The notes under the pieces are model-generated. The model worked only from the letters and a program-made list of their open reading frames with translations, was not told the origin of the DNA and did no database searches. A program made the translations under genes and the position numbers. A DNA stretch of 64,000 nucleotides from Nonomuraea turcica (lineage in GTDB: Bacteria > Actinomycetota > Actinomycetes > Streptosporangiales > Streptosporangiaceae). The stretch lies in contig NZ_JAUZQF010000005.1 in assembly GCF_030718205.1 (NCBI RefSeq), positions 186,001-250,000 on the forward strand. Reading direction: 5' to 3'. This document shows, piece by piece, positions 33,663-42,317 of this stretch. How positions within the stretch are numbered: the first letter of the stretch is position 1; every line of letters starts with the position of its first letter.

Positions 33663-34952
33663 ATGAGAACATCCAGAGGCCTGGCGGCGCTCTGCCTGGC
33701 CGGCGTCATGCTGGCCGCCTCCGCCTGTGGCGGCTCGTCAGGCGGCGCCGACGACGGCACGGTCGAGCTGCGGTTCGGCTGGTGGGGCAACAACGACCGG
33801 GCGGCCGCCACCCAGAAGGTCATCGACGCCTTCCAGGCCAAGAACCCCGGCATCAAGGTCAAGGGCTCCTTCACCGACTTCAACTCCTACTTCGACCGCC
33901 TGGCCACCGAGGTCGCCGGTGGGCGCGCGCCCGACGTCATCACGCTCGGCGGCGCCTACCCGCGCGAGTACGGCGACCGCGGCGCGCTGCTCGACCTGGC
34001 CAAGGTGAGCGGCGTGCTGAAGACCGACAAGATCGGCGCCGCGGCGCTGGACAACGGCAAGTTCGGCGGCGTCCAGTACGGCGTGCCGACCGGCGTGAAC
34101 GCCATCTCCGTCGTGGTCAACCCCGCCGTGTTCGACAAGGCGGGCGTGAAGCTGCCGGAAGAGGACACGTGGACGTGGGACGACTTCAAGCGGATCGCCA
34201 GGGAACTGGCCACCAAGCTGCCGAAGGGCACGTTCGCGGTGGCCGACCCCACCAGGACCGACATGCTGGACGTGTACGCGCGCCAGCGCGGCGAGGCGCT
34301 CTACACCGCCGACGGCAAGGTCGGCATCACCGAGAAGACGCTCGTGGACTGGTGGATGATGACACGGGAGCTGCGTGACGCCGGGGCGACCCCGCCGGCC
34401 TCGCAGACGGCGGAGCTGATCACCCAGCCCGCGCCCGAGCAGTCGCTGATGGGCAGCGGCCTGGCCGCGATGCAGTTCGACTGGAGCAACCAGCTCACCG
34501 CGCTCAGCAAGGCCGCAGGACAACCGCTGCGGCTGGTGCGGGTGCCCGGCGAGAGCGGGGGCACGCAGCCCGGCATGTGGCTGCAGGCCTCGCAGATCTA
34601 CAGCATCAATGCCAAGAGCGAGCATCCGCAGGAGGCGGCCAAGTTCGTCGACTTCCTCGTCAACAGCCCGGACGCGGGGAAGATCATCCTGGCCGACCGC
34701 GGCATCCCGGCCAACTCCGACGTCCGCACGGCCATTCAGAGCGTGCTCGGCGAGCACGAGAAGGCCCAGGCCGAGTTCATCGACACGCTCACGCCGAAGG
34801 CCGGCCCGCCGCTGGTCATCGGCCCGGCCGGATCCACGGACACGCCGAAGATCCTGGACCGGGTCAACGCCGAGGTGCTGTTCGACCGGCAGCAGCCGTC
34901 CGAGGCGGCGGCCGAGTTCGTCAAGCAGGTCGGGGCGGCGATCCAGGAGTGA
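33663..34952 (+). CDS. Sugar ABC transporter substrate-binding lipoprotein (family 1)
   Basis: The 429-residue protein starts at ATG 33663 after GAGGAG. The lipobox ASAC gives Cys22. The mature protein matches family-1 sugar-binding proteins (LRFGWWGNNDRAAATQKVID; TEVAGGRAPDVITLGGAYPR; GVQYGVPTGVNAISVVVNP). It should bind an oligosaccharide outside the cell. The substrate is unknown; the adjacent cytosolic hydrolase at 34949 probably processes it. Confidence 0.93.
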   Translation: MRTSRGLAALCLAGVMLAASACGGSSGGADDGTVELRFGWWGNNDRAAATQKVIDAFQAKNPGIKVKGSFTDFNSYFDRLATEVAGGRAPDVITLGGAYPREYGDRGALLDLAKVSGVLKTDKIGAAALDNGKFGGVQYGVPTGVNAISVVVNPAVFDKAGVKLPEEDTWTWDDFKRIARELATKLPKGTFAVADPTRTDMLDVYARQRGEALYTADGKVGITEKTLVDWWMMTRELRDAGATPPASQTAELITQPAPEQSLMGSGLAAMQFDWSNQLTALSKAAGQPLRLVRVPGESGGTQPGMWLQASQIYSINAKSEHPQEAAKFVDFLVNSPDAGKIILADRGIPANSDVRTAIQSVLGEHEKAQAEFIDTLTPKAGPPLVIGPAGSTDTPKILDRVNAEVLFDRQQPSEAAAEFVKQVGAAIQE

Positions 34953-37003
34953 CGATCGACCGCCGCGCCCTGGTCGGCAGGCACGCTGTCGAGGTGACGC
35001 GGATCGTGCCGGAGTCGCCGCTGTCGGTCGGCAACGGCGAGCTCTGCTACACCGTCGACGTCACGGGCCTGCAGAGCTTCCCCTCGTCGTATCCGGTCGA
35101 GGACCGCACCGGCGGCGGGCCGGGGACACTGCTGGCCACCATGGCGTCATGGGGCTGGCACAGCGTGCCCGGCTCGTACGAGCTGGCCGAGACGACCCGC
35201 GGGTACGACACACCGCGTGGGCCCGTGCCGTACGTGGACATGGCCGGCGAGCTGAGCGGCGCGGGCGAGAGTCCCGCGTCGGCAGCCGAGTCGTGGCTAC
35301 GCGCCAACCCGCACCGGCTCGACCTCGGCCGGGTCGGGCTCGCCGGGCCCGGCGGCCGTCCGTGGACGCCGGACGACCTCGGCGACGTGCGCCAGCGGCT
35401 CGACCTGTGGACCGGCACGATCACCAGCCGCTACCGGCTGCGTGGCGTGCCGGTCCTGGTGACCACCGCGTGCCATCCGGAGCGTGACGTCCTGGCCGTG
35501 CGCGTCGAGTCGCCGCTGCTGGCGGACGGCGGGCTGGCGGTGCGGGTGGCGTTCCCCTACGGGTCGCAGGCGTGGGGGAACGCGGCGGACTGGACGCGGC
35601 CGCAGGCGCACACGTCGGCGCTGCGGCGCGCGGCGGGCGGGTTCACGGTGGAGCGGGTGCTCGACGCCACCGCCTACGACGTGGCGGTGGCGATGACCGG
35701 CGGCGGGGAGGTGACGCAGGCGGGGCCGCACGAGTTCCTGGTGACGTTCCGCGAGCCCGCGGCCGACCTGGTGATCGCCTTCCGGCCCGGTGCCGGCCTT
35801 CCTGCGTACCGCGAGGTCGTCGAGGCGTCGGCGCGGCACTGGGCGCGGTTCTGGAGCACGGGCGGCGCCGTCGAGTTGTCGGCGAGCCGGGACGACCGCG
35901 CTCCCGAGCTGGAACGCCGGGTCGTGTTGTCGCAGTACCTCACGGCGATCCACTGCGCCGGCTCCTCCCCGCCGGCCGAGACCGGGCTGATGGCCAACAG
36001 CTGGCGGGGCCGCTTCCACCTGGAGATGCACTGGTGGCACGCCGCCCACTTCCCGCTGTGGGGCCGGCCCGAGCTGCTGGAGCGCAGCCTCGGCTGGTAC
36101 GAGTCCGTCCGGCAGCGGGCCCGCGGGACCGCCAGGGCGCAGGGCTGCCCGGGCGCGCGCTGGCCCAAGCAGGTGGGCCCGGACGGCCGGGAGAGCCCCA
36201 GCCCGATCGGGCCGTTCCTGGTGTGGCAGCAACCGCACCCGATCTTCCTGGCCGAGCTGGTGCGCCGCGCCGGCGGGGGCCGCGGGGCGGTGGAGCGGTA
36301 CGCGGACGTGGTCCTGGACACGGCCGCGTTCATGGCCGCCTTCGCCGTCAAAGGTCCCGCCGGTCACGGGCTGGGGCCGCCGCTGGTGCCGGCGCAGGAG
36401 TCGTACGCGGACGTGCGGGCGAGCGCCGTGAACCCGACGTTCGAGCTGGCCTATTGGTGCTGGGCGCTGGCCGTGGCCCAGGACTGGCGCCGCCTGCTCG
36501 GCCTCGCCCCCGACCCGTTGTGGGACGAGGTCTCCGCAGGCATGGCCCGGCCCCGGATCCGGGACGGGGTGTACGCGGCCATGGACGCGCCGCCGTACAC
36601 GGTGCCGGACGACCACCCATCGATGCTCTACGCCCTCGGCGTCGTCCCGCCCACCCACCTGATCGACCGGGAGACCATGCGGGCGACACTGCGCTCGGTG
36701 CTGGCGACCTGGCGCTGGGAGACGACCTGGGGCTGGGACTATCCGGCCATCGCCATGACGGCCACCCGGCTGGGCGAGCCGGCGACCGCCGTGGACGCCC
36801 TGCTGATGCCGGTCGCGAAGAACACGTACCTGTCGAACGGGCACAACAGGCAGACGGACACCCTCCCCATCTACCTGCCGGGCAACGGCGGCCTCCTGTC
36901 GGCGGTCGCGCTCATGGCCAGGGGCTGGGACGACGGCCCGCCGGCGCCCGGCTTCCCTGACACCTGGACGGTGCGCCAGGAAGGACTGCTCCCGATGCCC
37001 TAG
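34949..37003 (+). CDS. Six-hairpin (GH65-like) glycoside hydrolase
   Basis: The 684-residue cytoplasmic protein starts at GTG 34949, overlapping the binding-protein stop (GTGA). It has an N-terminal beta-sandwich (residues about 10-290, SPLSVGNGELCYTVDVTGLQ) and an alpha/alpha-barrel domain. The barrel segments LEMHWWHAAHFPLWGRPELL, GARWPKQVGPDGRESPSPIG and FLVWQQPHPIFLAELVRRAG match a group loosely annotated as GH65 or rhamnosidase-like. The Glu in DGRESPSPIG is a candidate catalytic residue. It is the last gene of the LacI-controlled operon. The substrate is unknown. Confidence 0.75.
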   Translation: MTIDRRALVGRHAVEVTRIVPESPLSVGNGELCYTVDVTGLQSFPSSYPVEDRTGGGPGTLLATMASWGWHSVPGSYELAETTRGYDTPRGPVPYVDMAGELSGAGESPASAAESWLRANPHRLDLGRVGLAGPGGRPWTPDDLGDVRQRLDLWTGTITSRYRLRGVPVLVTTACHPERDVLAVRVESPLLADGGLAVRVAFPYGSQAWGNAADWTRPQAHTSALRRAAGGFTVERVLDATAYDVAVAMTGGGEVTQAGPHEFLVTFREPAADLVIAFRPGAGLPAYREVVEASARHWARFWSTGGAVELSASRDDRAPELERRVVLSQYLTAIHCAGSSPPAETGLMANSWRGRFHLEMHWWHAAHFPLWGRPELLERSLGWYESVRQRARGTARAQGCPGARWPKQVGPDGRESPSPIGPFLVWQQPHPIFLAELVRRAGGGRGAVERYADVVLDTAAFMAAFAVKGPAGHGLGPPLVPAQESYADVRASAVNPTFELAYWCWALAVAQDWRRLLGLAPDPLWDEVSAGMARPRIRDGVYAAMDAPPYTVPDDHPSMLYALGVVPPTHLIDRETMRATLRSVLATWRWETTWGWDYPAIAMTATRLGEPATAVDALLMPVAKNTYLSNGHNRQTDTLPIYLPGNGGLLSAVALMARGWDDGPPAPGFPDTWTVRQEGLLPMP

Positions 37004-37010
37004 CGCGCGC

Positions 37011-37505
37011 TCATCGGCCGCCGAGACAGGTCTCGTCGGGGTCGATGGCGAGGGAGATACGGCGGCCGATGTCACGCAATTGCCGGACCTGGGCCTTGGT
37101 GAGGGCGTCGAAAACGTAGCGGCGCACGGCGTCGACGTGTCCCGGGGCGGTCTCGGCGACCTTTTTCCAGCCCTCCACCGTGAGGATGGCCAGGGTGTAG
37201 CGGCCGTCGGCGGGGTCGGGCTCGCGGCGCACCCAGCCGCGCTTCTCCAGCCGCTTGACCACGTGCGACAGGCGTGACAACGACCCGTCGGAGAGCGCCG
37301 CCAGCTCGCTCATCCGCACAGTGCGCCCCTCGGTCATCGACAACATCGCCATGACCTGGTATTCGAAATGACTGATCCCGGAGTCGCGCTGCAGCTGGCC
37401 GTCCAGCGCGGCCGACAGCCTGATCAGCACGCTGGTCAGCGCCAGCCAGCTCTCCATCTCCTCCTCGGTCAGCCAGCGCGGCTCCTGCGGTGATGCGTTG
37501 TCCAT
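37011..37505 (-). CDS. MarR-family transcriptional regulator
   Basis: The 164-residue protein has a winged helix (MLSMTEGRTVRMSELAALSD; SLSRLSHVVKRLEKRGWVRR; DGRYTLAILTVEGWKKV). ATG 37505 is preferred over an upstream in-frame start at 37571 because the latter would run through the operators. It is divergent from a DoxX gene, and three copies of CTTGA-N4-TCAAG lie between them, which implies that it represses itself and DoxX. Confidence 0.92.
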   Translation of the reverse strand: MDNASPQEPRWLTEEEMESWLALTSVLIRLSAALDGQLQRDSGISHFEYQVMAMLSMTEGRTVRMSELAALSDGSLSRLSHVVKRLEKRGWVRREPDPADGRYTLAILTVEGWKKVAETAPGHVDAVRRYVFDALTKAQVRQLRDIGRRISLAIDPDETCLGGR

Positions 37506-37518
37506 GACGTCCACTCTA

Positions 37519-37602
37519 ACTTGAACTCTCAAGTGATCGCATCCGGGTTTCGCTTGACGCTTCAAGTCCATGGGGCGTACATTCGACTTGAATCTTCAAG
37601 TC
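37519..37602. promoter_or_regulatory. Three MarR operators (CTTGA-N4-TCAAG)
   Basis: ACTTGAACTCTCAAGT (37519-37534), CTTGACGCTTCAAG (37553-37566) and GACTTGAATCTTCAAGTC (37585-37602) share five- to seven-base arms and a 4-base spacer. The second contains the -35 TTGACG (37554-37559) of a promoter whose -10 is TACATT (37578-37583, 18-base spacer); the third covers the expected transcription start of the DoxX gene. This layout fits direct repression. Confidence 0.85.
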
Positions 37603-37626
37603 AACCCCCCATGGATCGGAATACCG

Positions 37627-38001
37627 ATGAACGTCGCCCTCTGGATCGTCGCCGGCCTGCTCGCCCTCCTGTTCCTCGCCGCCGGACTGATGAAGATCAG
37701 CCAGCCGAAGGAGAAGCTGGCCGCCTCCGGCCTGGCGTGGACCGAGGACTTCTCCGCCGGCGCCGTCAAGGCGATCGGCACGCTGGAGCTGCTGGCCGCC
37801 ATCGGACTGATCCTGCCCGCGGCGCTCGGCATCGTGCCGGTGCTGACGCCCCTGGCCGCGGCCGGCCTGGTCGTGGTCATGATCGGAGCGGCGGTCACGC
37901 ACGCCCGCCGCAAAGAGCCCCAGATGATCGTGGCCAACGTGGTGCTGCTCGCACTGGCCGCCTTCGTGGCCTGGGGCCGGTTCGGCCCGTACTCCTTCTG
38001 A
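37627..38001 (+). CDS. DoxX-like membrane protein
   Basis: The 124-residue protein has four helices and a DoxX-family pattern (LFLAAGLMKISQPKEKLAAS near the N-terminus, GTLELLAAIGLILPAALGI in the middle). Relatives are linked to redox or respiratory stress. It is divergent from and probably repressed by the MarR protein. Confidence 0.88.
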   Translation: MNVALWIVAGLLALLFLAAGLMKISQPKEKLAASGLAWTEDFSAGAVKAIGTLELLAAIGLILPAALGIVPVLTPLAAAGLVVVMIGAAVTHARRKEPQMIVANVVLLALAAFVAWGRFGPYSF

Positions 38002-38044
38002 CGGAATAGGGCGCGGAAGGGTCCTGTTCCACGGCGCACAAGTT

Positions 38045-38060
38045 CAGACGCGAACGTCTG
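38045..38060. repeat. Dyad CAGACG-CGAA-CGTCTG before a small ORF
   Basis: Perfect six-base arms around a CGAA loop lie 15 bases before a 50-codon gene. It could be an operator or an mRNA hairpin in the leader. Confidence 0.45.
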
Positions 38061-38074
38061 ACGAAGGGATCGTC

Positions 38075-38227
38075 ATGGAAATCGCCTTCATGCTCGCCAT
38101 GAGCATCTTCATCGGCATCGTCCTCACCGGCGGGGTCGCCGCCCTCGTGCTGAGCGGCATCAGGGACCGGGAGTGGCCGGTGCGCCGGTGGCGGAGCGTC
38201 GTCTACCGCGGCTTCGTCCCGCGTTGA
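38075..38227 (+). CDS. Small single-helix membrane protein (50 residues)
   Basis: ATG 38075 lies five bases after AAGGGA. The product has one N-terminal hydrophobic helix (IAFMLAMSIFIGIVLTGGVA, continuing ALVLSGI) and a basic C-terminal tail (VRRWRSVVYRGFVPR). No family was recognised. The good ribosome site and clean membrane-plus-basic design suggest a real small protein. Confidence 0.5.
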   Translation: MEIAFMLAMSIFIGIVLTGGVAALVLSGIRDREWPVRRWRSVVYRGFVPR

Positions 38228-38235
38228 CCCAAGCC

Positions 38236-38358
38236 TCATCCGGGAGACTGGAGTGGCGGCAGGGCTGTAGCCCCGACGCGACGCTGCCCTCCTCGGCGTT
38301 GGGGTGGTTGTGGCGGCTCGAAGGCCATCGTGGGCACGCTGCCGGGGCTGACGTGCAT
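38236..38358 (-). pseudogene. Short ORF, likely start of a lost operon gene
   Basis: ATG 38358 has an excellent ribosome site (GAGGAG, six bases away) directly after the PEP-hydrolase-like gene. Only 40 codons remain (MHVSPGSVPTMAF, then Pro/Arg-rich). The opening resembles sugar-phosphate isomerase/epimerase proteins that begin MHVSLGSW. I infer a decayed fourth gene of the operon; this is a weak call. Confidence 0.35.
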
Positions 38359-38368
38359 GACAGACTCC

Positions 38369-39190
38369 TCAGAAGCTCAGTGACTTGAAGGCTCGGACCT
38401 GCTCGGTGATGGCGCGTTCGGTCGGCAGCCGCTCGACGGACGAGGCGCCGAAGAAGCCGACGACGCCCTTGGTGCGTGACAGCACGTAGGCGGCGTCCTC
38501 GGGCTCGGCGATCGGCCCGCCGTGGCAGAGCACGAGCACGTCGGGCCGCACGGCGGCCGCCGCGTCCCGCATCGCCTGCACCAGCTCGGCCGCCTCGTCC
38601 AGGCTCAGCGCGGTGCCCGCGCCGATGCTGCCCTTGGTGGTCAGCCCCACGTGCGGGACCAGCACGTCGGCGCCGGCCTCGGCCATGGCCCGCGCCTGGT
38701 CCTCGTCGAAGACGTAGGGCGCGGTGACGAGGTCGCGCTCGCGGGCCAGCCGGACCATCTCGACCTCCAGGTCGTAGCCCATGCCGGTCTCCTCCAGGTT
38801 CTGCCGGAAGAGCCCGTCGTATAGGCCCACCGTCGGGAAGTTCTGCACGCCGGCGAACCCCATAGCCTTGAGCTGGTCGAGGAAGAGCGGCATGACGCGG
38901 AACGGGTCGGTCCCGCAGACCCCGGCCAGCACGGGGGTGTCACGGACGACCGGCAGCACTTCGGAGGCCATCTCGACGACGATCTGGTTGGCGTCGCCGT
39001 ACGGCAGGAGCCCGGCCAGCGAGCCGCGCCCGGCCATCCGGTAGCGGCCGGAGTTGTAAATGATGATCAGGTCGACGCCGCCGGCCTCGGCGCACTTGGC
39101 CGACAGGCCCGTGCCTGCGCCCGCGCCGACGATCGGCCGTCCCGCGGCGACCGTGGCGCGGAGCCTGTCGAGGACGTCCTGCCTGTTCAC
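38369..39190 (-). CDS. PEP-hydrolase-like TIM-barrel protein (PF09370 type)
   Basis: The 273-residue protein matches the TIM-barrel family annotated as phosphoenolpyruvate hydrolase-like: [60 protein letters not shown] and [20 protein letters not shown]. It starts at GTG 39190, overlapping the stop of the Tm-1-like gene (GTGA). In some eukaryotes and bacteria the two occur as one fused protein, so they probably act together. The reaction is not established; a C-C bond or carboxyl-type sugar-acid reaction is possible. Confidence 0.85.
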   Translation of the reverse strand: MNRQDVLDRLRATVAAGRPIVGAGAGTGLSAKCAEAGGVDLIIIYNSGRYRMAGRGSLAGLLPYGDANQIVVEMASEVLPVVRDTPVLAGVCGTDPFRVMPLFLDQLKAMGFAGVQNFPTVGLYDGLFRQNLEETGMGYDLEVEMVRLARERDLVTAPYVFDEDQARAMAEAGADVLVPHVGLTTKGSIGAGTALSLDEAAELVQAMRDAAAAVRPDVLVLCHGGPIAEPEDAAYVLSRTKGVVGFFGASSVERLPTERAITEQVRAFKSLSF

Positions 39191-40422
39191 GAGGCACCTC
39201 CGATGATCAGGTCGTGGAGCCGCTCGGCCATGGCGCGGCCGAAGGCGGGGTCGTTGATGTGCAGGTCGAGGTCGTCGACTGCGACGCCGGAGCCGCGCAG
39301 GCCCTCTTCCATGGCTTCGAAGCAGGCCGCGTCGGCTTTGGGGTCGGCGAAGGCGGCGCCGGGCGCGTCCAGTGCCGAGACCCCGCGCCGGGGCACGAAC
39401 AACGCCGCCGGCCCTTTCGCCTCGCGCAGCTTGGCGGCCACCCGGCGGCCGAGCTCGCGCATCTCCTCGGCAGTGGTGCGCATGAGGGTGACGGTCGGGT
39501 TGTGCACGTACAGGAGGCGGTCGGCGAACGCGGCGGGCACGGTGTCGCGGGGGCCGAAGTTGACCATGTCGAGCGCGCCGGGCGCCACCACCTGCGGCAC
39601 GCCGTGCGCGCCGGCCGCGGTGAGCCGCTCGGGTCCTGCCGACAACACGCCGCCCACGAGGTCGTCGGCCAGCTCGGTGGTGGTCAGGTCGAGCACGCCC
39701 GCGAGCATGCCGCCGGCCGCCAGAGCCTCCAGAGCGCGGCCGCCGGAGCCGGTCGCATGGAAGACCAGCACCTCGTAGCCGAGCTCGCCGAGCCGCTCCC
39801 GGGCGGCGTCCACCGCCGGGGTGGTGACCCCGAACATCGACGCACCGATCAGCGGCGGCTCCTCAGCGGCCGCGGTCCGCACGGCCTTGGCGAGCTGGTA
39901 CGCCCTGGCCATGCCGGCCGCCGCGGCGGCCGCGTTGCCGAGGATGGCCCGCGAGACCCGGTTGACGCCCGCGATGTCGACCACGCTGTACATGACCGTG
40001 ACGTCCTTGGCCCCGACGTACGGCGACACATCGCCGGAGGCCATCGTGGAGACGATCAGCTTGGGCACGCCGATCGGCAGGTCGCGTACGGCCCGCGCGG
40101 CGATGGACGAGCCGCTGCTGCCGCCCAGCGCCAGCACGGCGTCCACACGGCCGTCGGCGTGCAACCCGGCCAGGATCGCGGCCGCGCCCTCGCCCATGGC
40201 GGTCACGGCGGCGCCCCGGTCGCCCGCCTCCTTGAGCGCCCGCACGTCATGCCCGGCCGCCGCGGCGACCTGCTGGTTGGTGATGTCGACGAGGGCGTCG
40301 TGCGCGCCGACGCCGGCGTCGACCACGATCACGTCGCTGCCCTGCTCCACGAGCCGGTTGCGCAGCCACGCGTATTCCTCACCCTTGGTGTCGAGGGTGC
40401 CGATCAGTACGACAGACGGCAT
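39187..40422 (-). CDS. Tm-1-like ATP-binding protein (UPF0261)
   Basis: The 411-residue protein has both halves of the family: an N-terminal nucleotide-binding half ([40 protein letters not shown]) and a C-terminal half ([40 protein letters not shown]). Plant Tm-1 relatives bind ATP and viral helicase; the bacterial role is unknown. ATG 40422 is preferred, though GTG 40434 is in frame. It is coupled to the PEP-hydrolase-like gene. Confidence 0.88.
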   Translation of the reverse strand: MPSVVLIGTLDTKGEEYAWLRNRLVEQGSDVIVVDAGVGAHDALVDITNQQVAAAAGHDVRALKEAGDRGAAVTAMGEGAAAILAGLHADGRVDAVLALGGSSGSSIAARAVRDLPIGVPKLIVSTMASGDVSPYVGAKDVTVMYSVVDIAGVNRVSRAILGNAAAAAAGMARAYQLAKAVRTAAAEEPPLIGASMFGVTTPAVDAARERLGELGYEVLVFHATGSGGRALEALAAGGMLAGVLDLTTTELADDLVGGVLSAGPERLTAAGAHGVPQVVAPGALDMVNFGPRDTVPAAFADRLLYVHNPTVTLMRTTAEEMRELGRRVAAKLREAKGPAALFVPRRGVSALDAPGAAFADPKADAACFEAMEEGLRGSGVAVDDLDLHINDPAFGRAMAERLHDLIIGGAS

Positions 40423-40488
40423 GTCATGCCACACCTCTCTGCTGGAAGACCTTTCTTGGCCGATTGGGCACGGCGTTGATGTGCCCGG

Positions 40489-41451
40489 TCAGCCGCGGCT
40501 CCATGTACGCGGCCGGGCGCCGGAGAACAGGGCGGCGGGCGCCTCCCTCATGATCACATCGACCATGGCGCGGCCGAGCCGGCGTTCGAGGCGCGGCAGG
40601 AAGACCCGGCCGAGGACGTCCATGCCCGGTCCTCCGCCGTACGCGCGGAGCATCGAGCGACGGCCGACGTCGGTGCCGAGGCAGAGGTGATCGGCCAACC
40701 CGGCGGCGGCCATGCCCTCGATGAGGTCCAGGATGCGTGAGTCGGGCCCGTACTTGATCCGGCCCACCGTGTCGTAGACCAGGTAGGCGCCGCGAGTGAC
40801 AAGCTCGCGGTGCAGCTCCAGGTCGGCGTTGCGGTCGGTGTGGCACAGGAGGACCCGGTGGGCGGGGACGCCGAGGCCGGCCAGCCGGTCGAGGATCTCG
40901 TGGGCGGCCGTCCCCGTCTCGCAGTGCACCGCGACCGGCACACCGGTGCGCAGGGCCGCCTCGGCCCCGGCGCGGAACCATCGGTCCTCCTCGGCCGTGA
41001 TGCGCTGGTACGACGCGCCGAGCTTCACGATTCCGGCCCGCACCGTCGTCGGCACGGGCCGCGGGCCCGCCCAGTCACGTTCGTCCATGCCGATCGTGAG
41101 GTCGGTGAGGACGACGTCGAGGAGGACGTCGTCGGAGACCTCGCGGGCCCAGTGCCAGGCCGGGTAGTGCGCCGAGCGATGATAGCCCGTCGCCGCCACG
41201 ACGTGCAGCCCCGTTCCGGCGGCCAGCTTGGCCAGCGCCGCCGGGCGCCGCCCGAGGCCGACGGGCGTCAGATCGACGACGGCGCCGATCCCGCTGGCGC
41301 GCACCATGGCCGCCTCGGCGGTGGACTTCGCCTCGTCCCAGAACTCCTCGCCGGGCAGCGCGGGGGTGCGCAGGAAGAGATGCTCGTGCGCGTCGAGGTA
41401 TCCCAGCTCCGATGCCGCCACCGGCCCGAGGACCGTCATGACCTCCGTCAC
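40489..41451 (-). CDS. Phosphotriesterase-family (amidohydrolase superfamily) hydrolase
   Basis: The 320-residue enzyme has the binuclear metal site of the family: His22 and His24 in LDAHEHLF, the bridging Lys in GIVKLGAS, His in PVAVHCETG, His in LLCHTDRN, and Asp in CLGTDVGRR. GTG 41451 has GGAG seven bases upstream. Many relatives are lactonases, so hydrolysis of a sugar-acid lactone is a sensible guess in this catabolic operon. It follows the GntR gene by 16 bases. Confidence 0.85.
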   Translation of the reverse strand: MTEVMTVLGPVAASELGYLDAHEHLFLRTPALPGEEFWDEAKSTAEAAMVRASGIGAVVDLTPVGLGRRPAALAKLAAGTGLHVVAATGYHRSAHYPAWHWAREVSDDVLLDVVLTDLTIGMDERDWAGPRPVPTTVRAGIVKLGASYQRITAEEDRWFRAGAEAALRTGVPVAVHCETGTAAHEILDRLAGLGVPAHRVLLCHTDRNADLELHRELVTRGAYLVYDTVGRIKYGPDSRILDLIEGMAAAGLADHLCLGTDVGRRSMLRAYGGGPGMDVLGRVFLPRLERRLGRAMVDVIMREAPAALFSGARPRTWSRG

Positions 41452-41467
41452 GTCAGGGCTCCGTTCG

Positions 41468-42175
41468 CTAGCGCGCCAGCGTGACGTGGAAGACGAACTC
41501 CTCGCCCGCGTACCGGGTCTGGGTCTTCTCCAGGGGCTGGCCGTTCTGGTTGAGGATGAGGCGCTCCTCGACGAGCAGCGCCGCGCCCGGGGCGATCTCG
41601 AGCAGCTTCGCGTCCTCGCCGCCCGCGTTGACGGCGACGAGGGTCCCCGTGGCGCTCGTGGGGACCTCGCCGAGGGCCCGCAGCGCGTCGTGCAAGGAGC
41701 CGCGTTCGAGGTCCTCGTTCAGCACGGCGCCGCAGGACATGGGGAGCACGACGTCCTCGATCGCGACGGGTCTGTCATCGGCGAGCCGGAGCCGCCGCAC
41801 GTGCGTCACCTTCGTCCGCGGGGGCAGGTGGAGCGCGGCGACCTCGTCGGCGGTGCCGGTGCGCAGCTCCGCCACCAGGATCCGTGAGCGGGCCACCGCT
41901 CCGCGCCCGGCCATCTCCTCGGTGAACGAGCGCAGCCGCGCGATGTCGCGATGCACTTTGGGCTCGGCCACAAAGGTGCCGACCCCCGGCACGCGGTAGA
42001 TGAGCCCCTCCTCGACGAGGCGCTGGGTGGCCTGGCGCACGGTCATCCTGCTGACGTCGAACAGGGCGGACAGCTCCGCGTCCGACTCCACCCCGTCCCC
42101 GGGACGCAGGTTGGCGATCCGGCTGCGCAGGTGCCGCTCGACGGCTTGGTGCCGAGGGATCGATCTCCTCGTCAC
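41468..42175 (-). CDS. GntR-family regulator with UTRA domain (HutC type)
   Basis: The 235-residue protein has a winged helix (SDAELSALFDVSRMTVRQAT; LVEEGLIYRVPGVGTFVAEP) and a UTRA ligand-binding domain (residues about 85-235) of the type that senses small sugar or amino-acid metabolites. GTG 42175 is the start. Two identical CAGTCTAGACAGGT sites lie in the divergent region, as expected for autoregulation plus control of the genes at 42318. Confidence 0.92.
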   Translation of the reverse strand: MTRRSIPRHQAVERHLRSRIANLRPGDGVESDAELSALFDVSRMTVRQATQRLVEEGLIYRVPGVGTFVAEPKVHRDIARLRSFTEEMAGRGAVARSRILVAELRTGTADEVAALHLPPRTKVTHVRRLRLADDRPVAIEDVVLPMSCGAVLNEDLERGSLHDALRALGEVPTSATGTLVAVNAGGEDAKLLEIAPGAALLVEERLILNQNGQPLEKTQTRYAGEEFVFHVTLAR

Positions 42176-42212
42176 GGCCGCATCCGGGATGCTCGACCCT
42201 TATGCATACGGA

Positions 42213-42297
42213 CAGTCTAGACAGGTACCCGGGCCCTCGGATCTCTTGACGATGTATCGGCACGAAAGTTAACTTCGGGGCACCAGTCTAGACAGGT
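42213..42297. promoter_or_regulatory. Two GntR operators CAGTCTAGACAGGT
   Basis: Identical 14-base sites at 42213-42226 and 42284-42297 each contain the palindrome GTCTAGAC, the core seen in HutC/DasR-type operators. The first faces the GntR gene; the second lies just after the -10 of the divergent promoter. They bracket the whole promoter region, which may allow looping. Confidence 0.85.
42246..42274 (+). promoter_or_regulatory. Promoter TTGACG-N17-TTAACT for the SIS-SDR-FAD operon
   Basis: The -35 TTGACG (42246-42251) and -10 TTAACT (42269-42274) have a 17-base spacer. The second GntR operator starts nine bases after the -10 and would block initiation. Confidence 0.7.
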
Positions 42298-42317
42298 TGG
42301 ACTAAAGGAGACTCCTG

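Noticed and set aside
34577..34948. Upstream extension of the six-hairpin hydrolase
   Set aside because: The frame is open but lies within the binding-protein gene and reads as low-complexity sequence. GTG 34949 with a GTGA overlap is the likely start.
42213..42297. DasR sites for N-acetylglucosamine control
   Set aside because: The GTCTAGAC core is shared by many GntR/HutC regulators. A local GntR gene explains the sites better.
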